20,483 bases of DNA, taken from assembly GCA_051747965.1 (NCBI GenBank), contig JBNJGS010000052.1, positions 1 to 20,483 of the forward strand, written 5' to 3'. Below are positions 14,865-20,483 of the stretch, in pieces. The stretch's first letter is position 1. Each line of letters begins with the position of its first letter. A program made the position numbers and the translations under genes. This stretch comes from JAQIBY01 sp051747965. GTDB lineage: Bacteria > Bacteroidota > Bacteroidia > Bacteroidales > ML635J-15. The notes under the pieces were generated by a model. The model was given only the letters and a program-made list of their open reading frames with translations, was not told the origin of the DNA and did no database searches.

Positions 14865-16856
14865 TTATAAACAATCCTGAACCTTTGTTTTTATATTTAC
14901 TTTCCCGTTTTTTCGGTTGATACGAAGCAAAACCGTTTGTAAATCAGTTGCTGAATCCGTACAGACTGATTTGCTTTGTAAAAGCCTCCCGGCCATACCT
15001 GTGAATTTCCCCGCAGGTGCTGTTATGCCAAGATTCATGCTTTGATGCTCTGTCGTTCCAAAACCCTTCAGATGCAACATATAACCCTCTGTCCGTATGC
15101 TGCTTGTCCGGAGAAAAAGACTGTCACCATGTGTATGGTAAGGAAGGCTGAACTTTTGTATCCTTGTGCTGCCCTTGTTTAGTTTCAGGTTATTCCTGAG
15201 CAGAGGTAATTCTTGCTGATTTTTTACCTGTAAACCCGGACTGGAAAGATAGCCGGAATATTTTTTGTTTCCGGACTTTGTCAGGCTAAACTGTAATGGC
15301 CCACTGATATTGTGTTCCAATGAAAAGCCGCAGGTAAGCTTTATTTGCTTGTCTCTAAGATGCAGATGCAGATCATTTTTTGTGGAGATGAGCATGCTGT
15401 CATAAAACAAACTGTCCACACGCCATTGCAAGTATCCGTTGAGGTCTGGCCTGGCAACTGAAGGCCTTTTTTCAGATTCCGTAAAAGTAATACCTGCTCC
15501 CTTATGTGTGCGTTCCGAAATCTGCAGTTTTTGCTGCCTGATTTCTATGTCTGCTGTGGGTGTTTCGTTTTTAACCAGACTGGCAAACAATCCGGTGACA
15601 TCTGCACTGCCTTGAAAATCATCCGCACTTACCATCCACCGGCTGCCTTTATCATCGGCCTGCTGCCTGATCGATATTGCTTTTCCTTTATTGCTGATCT
15701 GTGCAGCTACACGGGAACGTCCGGAAATTTTTCCACTGCCGTTTTCCGAAAAGCCGGCATGATATGAGGATTCCCATGCTTCAGGTAGCTGAAGCCGGGA
15801 AAATAGGTTCAGGTCCTCAGGTTTTACTTTTGCTGTATGAGTTAAATTGTACTTTTTGCCGGCTTTTCCCTGCCTGTAGTCTGAATGCAGCCGGGCATGG
15901 GAAGTGCCACTGCGGAACAGGCAAAGAAAATCTGATACACTGGCACTGTCTTCAGGCGAAAAGTGACTGCTTCCTTCATATCTGATCATGATGCTGTCAA
16001 TTTTCCCGTGGGGGCTTTTCACATTGCCCGATAAGCTCAGATCTGTAGTGCTGCTCTTTTCGCCGGAAGTGTAATTTCCCACCGAGTGAAAAGCCATCTG
16101 TCCGCTGTATTGTACATTTTGCACGGAAAAATTATCCAGGAAAGTGCTGTCAAGCCAGGCATGCCAGCTTATATCAGTCCCTCTGCCTTCTCGCTCTGTA
16201 AGTATGACTGAGAAATTCGCCAGCCTTGTATCGTTCAGATTGAGAAAACTGCTGTCCAGATGCCGGATCTTGCCACTCCTGCTGAGTTTGGTGCCGGCAT
16301 GTAAGCTCAAATTGCTGTCTTGTTCGTATTTTAGCTCAAGCTCGTAATTGTTATTGGTGGGCTTGCCTCTGATGTGCAGATGCCTTGCTGTAACAGTTCT
16401 GCCTTGCCTGTGTATGTGTATCGAAAGATCGGAAATATACATGGATGGAGCATTTTGGAATTCAGGTAGCTCCTCAGATATCTCTATACTGTCAGTGATT
16501 TCCTCCTGTTGGGGATATACATGCATCTGCGGAGACAAGGCGATAACTTTGTATCTGCTCTGTTCACTCTTGAAAAAGTTGGGAGAGCTGCTCACCAGCA
16601 GATATTCTGCAAAAAACAAAGTGTCCTCATGATTCTCTTCCCGGGTAATCAGCAAATCTTTGATTGAAATGCCAATCTGCCCGTGTCTGTGAATAATCCG
16701 TATGCCGCCCCGGGTGATATTCCCCGTACCACCGTCATCACCAACAATCTCTGAAATATTCTGGTTCACACTTTTTATCCCGACATAGGCAAGTCCGAAT
16801 ACAAGAATTCCAAAAGCCAAAAGAGATAAGTAAAAGATGAGACGACGGGTCTTCAT
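14865..16856 (-). CDS. Large N-anchored beta-rich envelope protein, possibly AsmA-like
   Basis: This 663-residue protein has one N-terminal membrane segment after 'MKTRRLIFYL' (about 5-30) and then a long Ser-, His- and Asp-rich region with alternating hydrophobic/polar strands and no further hydrophobic helix. This single-anchor, beta-rich layout resembles AsmA-like/bridge-type lipid transport proteins, but I see no diagnostic motif, so the family is a guess. It ends 40 bases before the histidine kinase start and lies on the same strand, so co-transcription is likely. An alternative start at 16874 adds six residues. Unlike many AsmA-like proteins it ends in a short basic tail ('NRKNGKVNIKTKVQDCL') with no terminal domain that I recognise. 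Confidence 0.75.
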   Translation of the reverse strand: MKTRRLIFYLSLLAFGILVFGLAYVGIKSVNQNISEIVGDDGGTGNITRGGIRIIHRHGQIGISIKDLLITREENHEDTLFFAEYLLVSSSPNFFKSEQSRYKVIALSPQMHVYPQQEEITDSIEISEELPEFQNAPSMYISDLSIHIHRQGRTVTARHLHIRGKPTNNNYELELKYEQDSNLSLHAGTKLSRSGKIRHLDSSFLNLNDTRLANFSVILTEREGRGTDISWHAWLDSTFLDNFSVQNVQYSGQMAFHSVGNYTSGEKSSTTDLSLSGNVKSPHGKIDSIMIRYEGSSHFSPEDSASVSDFLCLFRSGTSHARLHSDYRQGKAGKKYNLTHTAKVKPEDLNLFSRLQLPEAWESSYHAGFSENGSGKISGRSRVAAQISNKGKAISIRQQADDKGSRWMVSADDFQGSADVTGLFASLVKNETPTADIEIRQQKLQISERTHKGAGITFTESEKRPSVARPDLNGYLQWRVDSLFYDSMLISTKNDLHLHLRDKQIKLTCGFSLEHNISGPLQFSLTKSGNKKYSGYLSSPGLQVKNQQELPLLRNNLKLNKGSTRIQKFSLPYHTHGDSLFLRTSSIRTEGYMLHLKGFGTTEHQSMNLGITAPAGKFTGMAGRLLQSKSVCTDSATDLQTVLLRINRKNGKVNIKTKVQDCL

Positions 16857-16893
16857 ATGAAATGTATTGGTCAAAACCGGAAAAATGTCAAGG

Positions 16894-16906
16894 GCTGTCA
16901 GACAGC
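16894..16906. repeat. Short palindrome between the repeat-protein gene and the envelope-protein gene
   Basis: GCTGTCAGACAGC is a perfect 13-base palindrome about A16900. It lies 38 bases upstream of the 16856 start, in the only intergenic space before that transcription unit (16857-16964), where no TAnnTTTG promoter was found. It could be a protein-binding site or a weak stem. Confidence 0.35.
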
Positions 16907-16964
16907 AGAATTATGGCTGCAACAGGGATAGAATACCGGCAATCAGTTTATGCAATGTGCATAA

Positions 16965-17309
16965 CTAATACATCAGGTGCTTTTTGCTGGAATCCCTCCA
17001 CTCAGCACTGTATTTGCTGTCGGTAAAGTAAATGATCAAATCTGCATCGTACTTGGAATCGCAAAGATAAATCTTCTTGTCAGCATCATACTTGGAATCG
17101 GTGAAATACCATAAGCCTTTATTGTCATCAGCATCATATTTCGACGAAACTTTGTAAACAACAAGATCAGCATCGTATTTGCTGTCTGCAACATATACCT
17201 GAATGTCTGCATCATACTTGGAATCCGTGGAATAAACTTTCTGAGCCACACTGTTCAGGCTGATCAATACAAAAACAAAAACGGTTAAAATGGTAAATAA
17301 TTTTTTCAT
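16965..17309 (-). CDS. Secreted short-repeat protein, six SKYDAD-type repeats (DUF6150-like)
   Basis: This 114-residue protein has a signal peptide (1-22, cleavage likely after 'LNSVA') and a body made almost entirely of six repeats of about 13 residues with the core 'DSKYDADxxVY'; the last is 'SKYSAE'. A three-residue insertion with 'GLWYF' separates repeats 3 and 4. It ends in 'KKHLMY', which the neighbouring gene shares exactly. From memory this pattern corresponds to the uncharacterised DUF6150 family; I cannot check it here. The function is unknown; a small secreted or periplasmic beta structure is likely from the alternating aromatic/hydrophobic positions. It follows its paralog after 17 bases. 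Confidence 0.85.
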   Translation of the reverse strand: MKKLFTILTVFVFVLISLNSVAQKVYSTDSKYDADIQVYVADSKYDADLVVYKVSSKYDADDNKGLWYFTDSKYDADKKIYLCDSKYDADLIIYFTDSKYSAEWRDSSKKHLMY

Positions 17310-17326
17310 AAATATCTGGTTTTTAA

Positions 17327-17671
17327 TTAGTACATCAAATGTTTCTTTTCTTTATTTCTCCAGCCGGCATCACTGCGGTATTCGGCAAAATATATTTTCA
17401 AATCGGCCTCGCTGCGGTAATCTACGAAAAATATCTCCTTATCAGCTTCACTGCTATAATCACAAAAATACCACATGCCTTCATTTCCATCGGCTTCACT
17501 GCGATACTCACACTTGTAAACAATGAGGTCGGCCTCGCTGCGGTAATCCACAACGAATACCTTAACATCAGCCTGACTCCGGTATTCACAACTGAACACC
17601 TTCTGGGCCATTCCCTGCATACCTGTCATGCATGCCATAAAGAACACTATGCCGATGATACGTTTTTTCAT
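17327..17671 (-). CDS. Secreted short-repeat protein, six EYRSEAD-type repeats (DUF6150-like)
   Basis: This paralog of the next gene is exactly the same length (114 residues). It has a signal peptide ending near 'MQGMA', six repeats with the core 'DYRSEADLxVY', the same insertion between repeats 3 and 4 ('GNEGMWYF') and the same 'KKHLMY' end. Serine-tyrosine-aspartate of the sister is replaced throughout by tyrosine-arginine-serine-glutamate, so each copy has homogenised its own repeats. Three repeats carry a cysteine (repeats 1, 3 and 4), against one in the sister. The start at 17671 was chosen over an ATG seven codons upstream because it begins a standard signal peptide and fits the promoter. 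It is the first gene of the pair. Confidence 0.86.
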   Translation of the reverse strand: MKKRIIGIVFFMACMTGMQGMAQKVFSCEYRSQADVKVFVVDYRSEADLIVYKCEYRSEADGNEGMWYFCDYSSEADKEIFFVDYRSEADLKIYFAEYRSDAGWRNKEKKHLMY

Positions 17672-17689
17672 TTTGTTTTCACTAATACG

Positions 17690-17725
17690 CAAATCTATCG
17701 ATAAGGTTTTAACACAATGTTAAAA
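17690..17725 (-). promoter_or_regulatory. Predicted promoter with overlapping inverted repeat for the repeat-protein pair
   Basis: On the minus strand TTG (17717-17715) is followed after 17 bases by TAGATTTG (17697-17690), a full consensus -7. The -33 TTG is the exact centre of a perfect inverted repeat, TTTTAACA-CAA-TGTTAAAA (17707-17725). A protein bound there would block the -33 element. The leader would be only about 15 bases. Confidence 0.65.
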
Positions 17726-17792
17726 GTAAAACAAATTTCGAACCAAAAAAATTTTTGTTGTTAACAGAATTAATGTTTACATTTGCCCAAAT

Positions 17793-17831
17793 GGTTAAAT
17801 TAAATAGTTAAACAATGTGGTTAAATTTTGT
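17793..17831. repeat. Three direct repeats at 13-base spacing
   Basis: GGTTAAATT (17793), AGTTAAACA (17806) and GGTTAAATT (17819) begin exactly 13 bases apart. The GTTAA core is the same as in the inverted repeat at 17707-17725, and further GTTAAC/GTTTAC copies lie between. The stretch 17672-18171 holds no gene; it contains this repeat cluster, the scaffold gap and low-complexity sequence. Confidence 0.5.
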
Positions 17832-17862
17832 GACAGAGTGAGGGAGAGACGGAGTGATTGAG

Positions 17863-17962
17863 NNNNNNNNNNNNNNNNNNNNNNNNNNNNNNNNNNNNNN
17901 NNNNNNNNNNNNNNNNNNNNNNNNNNNNNNNNNNNNNNNNNNNNNNNNNNNNNNNNNNNNNN
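17863..17962. other. Assembly gap, exactly 100 N
   Basis: A run of 100 undetermined bases, the conventional placeholder for a gap of unknown size, so the real distance between the repeat-protein genes and the TetR gene is not known. Both flanks carry simple purine-rich sequence and share GAGACGGA (17846-17853 and 18073-18080), which suggests a dispersed repeat broke the assembly. Confidence 0.95.
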
Positions 17963-17967
17963 TAGGC

Positions 17968-17983
17968 ATGCGATTTATCGCAT
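17968..17983. repeat. Palindrome at the right edge of the gap
   Basis: ATGCGAT-TT-ATCGCAT is a perfect inverted repeat with 7-base arms, 189 bases upstream of the TetR-type gene. GCGAT recurs at 18112-18116 and 18119-18123, nearer the gene. These could be operator-type sites for the TetR regulator, or parts of an intergenic repeat. Confidence 0.35.
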
Positions 17984-18171
17984 TCCGTAATAAAGAATCA
18001 ATCTGATATTTATATAATTAAACGATGGAAAGATGAATGTCGAATATCGAATTTCGAAGTGAAGAAGATGGTGAGACGGAACAATGGAAGTTATGAAAAT
18101 CACGTTGAAAAGCGATAAGCGATTTGGTTCGTTAAGTTCCGGGAATGAATAAAAATATTAAATAAGCATAT

Positions 18172-18810
18172 ATGATTTTAGATGACAATATTCACGAATC
18201 AGATTCGCCTCAGGATACCGAGGCTGTTATATTGAATGCTGCATCAGAAGTTTTTATGGAGAAAGGTTTTGATGGTGCCCGTATGCAGGAAATTGCCGAT
18301 AAGGCAGGCCTCAATAAAGCCCTGCTGCATTATTATTTCCGTTCTAAGAAGAAACTTTTCAACGATGTGTTTCAGGTAGTGCTCATGGAGATGGTGGACG
18401 GACTGAGTCGTATTTTTGAGAAAGATATTTCTGTTTTTGAAGCCATCAGGCAGTTTTTTGCTGTCCATCAGGATATTCTGTTGAAAAACAAATTGCTTCC
18501 TTTATTTATGCTCAATGAAATACAGCGTGATCCGGAACTGATTGTCAACCTCTACCGGGGGGACAGAATCCAATCCGTTCGTGAAAAATTTGAGCATGAT
18601 GTCATCCGTGAGCAGGAAGCGGGCATTATAAGAGCGGATGTGCAGCCCATGGATTTATTTTTGAACATCCTTAGCCTGAGTATTTTTCCCTTTGCCGCCA
18701 AGCCTCTGCTTAAAGGGTTTTACAGCATGGGAGAGGATGATTTTCAACAGATGATTACATACAGAAAAGACCATCTTGCAGATTTTGTTATCAATTCGAT
18801 TAAAGCGTAA
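18172..18810 (+). CDS. TetR/AcrR family transcriptional regulator
   Basis: This 212-residue regulator has an N-terminal helix-turn-helix in the usual place: 'ILNAASEVFMEKGFDGARMQEIADKAGLNKALLHYYFRSKKKLF' spans about residues 20-63, with the recognition helix around 'NKALLHYYF'. The remaining helical part would bind a ligand and form the dimer. It starts the efflux operon and ends four bases before the TolC-like gene, so it probably controls its own transcription unit, as the regulator does in many TetR-linked ABC or RND export operons. The ligand is unknown. No TAnnTTTG promoter was found in the 209 bases between the gap and the ATG. Confidence 0.93.
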   Translation: MILDDNIHESDSPQDTEAVILNAASEVFMEKGFDGARMQEIADKAGLNKALLHYYFRSKKKLFNDVFQVVLMEMVDGLSRIFEKDISVFEAIRQFFAVHQDILLKNKLLPLFMLNEIQRDPELIVNLYRGDRIQSVREKFEHDVIREQEAGIIRADVQPMDLFLNILSLSIFPFAAKPLLKGFYSMGEDDFQQMITYRKDHLADFVINSIKA

Positions 18811-18814
18811 GGTT

Positions 18815-20113
18815 ATGAGAAAATTATTAAGCATAAGTGTATTTCTTTTGCTTGCCGGCATGCTTTCAGCGCAGAACTTCATGAGCCTGGACACATGCTA
18901 TGCAAGGCTGGAACGAAATTATCCCCTGATGAAAAATGCAGCCCTTGTTTCCAAAGCTGTGGATCTGAAACTGAAATCGCTTAACACCAATTACCTGCCG
19001 CAACTTAGCCTCGGAGGTCAGGCATCCTGGCAAAGCGATGTGCCGGAAATAAACCTGGGTATTGACAATCCCATGTTTGATTTTGATATGCCGGAAGTGC
19101 CCAAAGACCAGTATAAACTGAATGCAGAATTGTCACAGGTGATTTGGGATGGTGGTGCTACCTCTGCTGCACGTGAAATAGAATCAGCAGCAGCCAGGCT
19201 TGAGAAGCAAAACCTCAGAGTTACCCTCTATTCGCTCCGGAAGCAGGTAAATGAGTTGTTCTACACCATCCTGTTGTTGCAGGAGCAAATCAATGTGCTG
19301 GAAATCAATAAAGCAGGGGTGAATGATAAACTTGATGAACTGGAAACGGCTGTCAGTAATGACATGATCATCCCGGCTGCCACCAAAGAGCTGCGCGTAC
19401 ATGTACTGGACCTGGAGCAACAGGTTTATGAAGCTGAGCAGGCCCTGAAAACCACGGAAGTCATGCTTGAACTACTCACCGGAGAAGATATTCCCGAACT
19501 CAGCGAATACCTCTTGCCGGCACGGGATATCAACGCATCCGACAGTATCGGCCGGCCGGAACTGGAAGCCTTCAGTTTACAAAAAGAGCAACTCAAATCC
19601 CGCAAAAATATGCTCACAAAGGAACGTTATCCCACCTTTGCAGCCTTTGCACAGGCCGGCTATGCCCGTCCCGGACTGAATATGTTCAGTGATAGCTTTG
19701 AGCCTTTTGCCATACTTGGTCTGAAATTTTCATGGACACCGTGGGAATGGAACAAAACACGGCATGAAAAACAGATTGTTGATCTGAATATGCAGAAAAT
19801 TGACCATCAGAAAGAGGCCTTCCTGCAATCGGTAAATTCCGAAGCAGAGCGCTACCTGAAAGACATTCGCGTGAATGAGAACCTGATGTCGCAGGATGAG
19901 GAAATCATCGAACTGCGGAAAGACATCCGGCTGAGCAAAGAGTCGCAGTTTTCACAGGGCAGCATTACGGCTTCTGAGTACCTTGAGGCTGTGAACAGGG
20001 AAGCCACCGCTAAAGTAAAACTGGAGATGCACAGAATCAAAAAATCACAGGCAATCATAAATTATGTAACCGTAACCGGAAAAAACAAAGACAATTATGA
20101 AAGTAATCAATAA
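18815..20113 (+). CDS. TolC family outer membrane efflux protein
   Basis: This 432-residue protein has a signal peptide ('LLLAGMLSAQ', cleavage near residue 19) and opens with 'FMSLDTCYARLERNYPLMKNAALV', the typical start of outer membrane efflux proteins. Two long helical repeats follow, separated by beta strands such as 'LPQLSLGGQASW' and 'YPTFAAFAQAGYARPG' that would build the barrel. TolC proteins form trimeric outer membrane channels with a periplasmic helical tunnel. The start at 18815 is preferred over an ATG 13 codons upstream, which lies inside the TetR gene. It overlaps the adaptor gene by 17 bases, so the two are almost certainly made together. Confidence 0.93.
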   Translation: MRKLLSISVFLLLAGMLSAQNFMSLDTCYARLERNYPLMKNAALVSKAVDLKLKSLNTNYLPQLSLGGQASWQSDVPEINLGIDNPMFDFDMPEVPKDQYKLNAELSQVIWDGGATSAAREIESAAARLEKQNLRVTLYSLRKQVNELFYTILLLQEQINVLEINKAGVNDKLDELETAVSNDMIIPAATKELRVHVLDLEQQVYEAEQALKTTEVMLELLTGEDIPELSEYLLPARDINASDSIGRPELEAFSLQKEQLKSRKNMLTKERYPTFAAFAQAGYARPGLNMFSDSFEPFAILGLKFSWTPWEWNKTRHEKQIVDLNMQKIDHQKEAFLQSVNSEAERYLKDIRVNENLMSQDEEIIELRKDIRLSKESQFSQGSITASEYLEAVNREATAKVKLEMHRIKKSQAIINYVTVTGKNKDNYESNQ

Positions 20114-20483
20114 CATTACAGGAATCAGCAGCATACTGCTTGTCACCCTTTTGCTCACAAGTGCCTGCAATAACGGCCACGAAGATGCAGATGCCTGGGG
20201 CAATTTTGAAACCCGGGATTATGTGATTTCCTCACAGGTGCAGGGCGAATGCCTGAAATTTCCTGTGGAGGAAGGACAGAAAGTACGCAAAGGCGATACC
20301 ATAGCCCTTGTGGATACCAGTGGGCTGCATCTGGAAATACGGAGCATCATCATGCAGAAAGAAGCTGTAAAAGCAAAATTTCCGTCGGTGACAGCGCAGG
20401 TAGAAGTGCAGGAAGAAAAGCTTGCCAACCTGAGAAAAGATGAATCCCGCATCAAAAATATGCTGAAACAACAGGCTGCCACC
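20097..20483 (+). CDS. HlyD-type periplasmic adaptor lipoprotein, N-terminal part (runs off the window)
   Basis: The reading frame opens at an ATG inside the end of the TolC-like gene and stays open for 129 codons to the window edge. A lipoprotein signal ends in the lipobox 'LTSAC' (Cys24), placing it on a membrane facing the periplasm. The next part is the first half of a biotinyl-lipoyl-like domain: 'VQGECLKFPVEEGQKVRKGDTIALVDTSGLHLEI' region (about 47-80). A charged helical hairpin then begins (from about residue 85), as in HlyD/YbhG adaptors. Such adaptors join an inner membrane ABC or RND pump to TolC; the pump genes should follow to the right. Confidence 0.9.
   Translation, partial: MKVINNITGISSILLVTLLLTSACNNGHEDADAWGNFETRDYVISSQVQGECLKFPVEEGQKVRKGDTIALVDTSGLHLEIRSIIMQKEAVKAKFPSVTAQVEVQEEKLANLRKDESRIKNMLKQQAAT

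Noticed and set aside
16857..16964. TTGACA-like -35 with AATACA as a sigma-70 promoter for the envelope-protein gene
   Set aside because: The -10 match is poor and this phylum uses a different consensus; no TAnnTTTG is present, so no promoter was called.
16965..17660. Regular short DNA repeats that could suggest a CRISPR array or minisatellite
   Set aside because: The repeats are in frame, encode conserved residues in two intact genes, vary at third positions, and have no spacer-like unique segments of constant length.
17339..17704. 121-codon plus-strand ORF opposite the second repeat protein
   Set aside because: It is the antisense reading of a repetitive gene. The minus strand has a signal peptide, regular protein repeats and a paralog next door, while the plus reading shows none of these.

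Overview
The window looks like a draft contig from a Bacteroidota bacterium, probably of the Bacteroidales/Marinilabiliales type. The evidence is a run of families typical of that phylum: BatD/BatE, a DUF2027-like plus Smr protein, DUF6150-like repeat proteins, and a long Bacteroidota-type QueA. Three promoters also fit the phylum's TTG-N17-19-TAnnTTTG consensus, and starts have A-rich leaders instead of strong Shine-Dalgarno sites. A run of exactly 100 N marks a scaffold join. No tRNA, rRNA, CRISPR array or insertion sequence was seen.

Layout. 1-2945 (minus) is a tightly packed acyl-metabolism operon: an enoyl-CoA hydratase, a ketoacyl synthase III fused to a short-chain reductase, and a second, paralogous KAS III-like protein that runs off the left edge. 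3084-4906 (plus) holds a lone imidazolonepropionase (hutI) and a short single-stranded DNA-binding protein without the usual acidic tip. 4924-5281 has a terminator and a strongly structured non-coding stretch. queA (minus) and a DUF2027/Smr protein (plus) diverge from a 39-bp gap. batD-batE (minus) is a two-gene remnant or split piece of the Bat aerotolerance locus.

10460-12736 (plus) is a peptidoglycan-sugar salvage operon: an AmgK-like sugar kinase fused to a RapZ C-terminal domain, a 40-residue Cys-rich microprotein overlapping its end, and a MurU-like nucleotidyltransferase. I consider this the most interesting unit, because the RapZ domain is known elsewhere as an amino-sugar sensor. 12749-16856 (minus) has a large N-anchored beta-rich protein of unclear family followed by a hybrid histidine kinase with a periplasmic binding-protein sensor.

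16965-17671 (minus) is a tandem pair of secreted 114-residue proteins, each made of six short repeats. Their predicted promoter has a perfect inverted repeat lying over its -33 element. After the gap, 18172-20483 (plus) is a TetR regulator, a TolC-like outer membrane protein and the start of an HlyD-type lipoprotein adaptor, the left part of an efflux operon that continues past the right edge.
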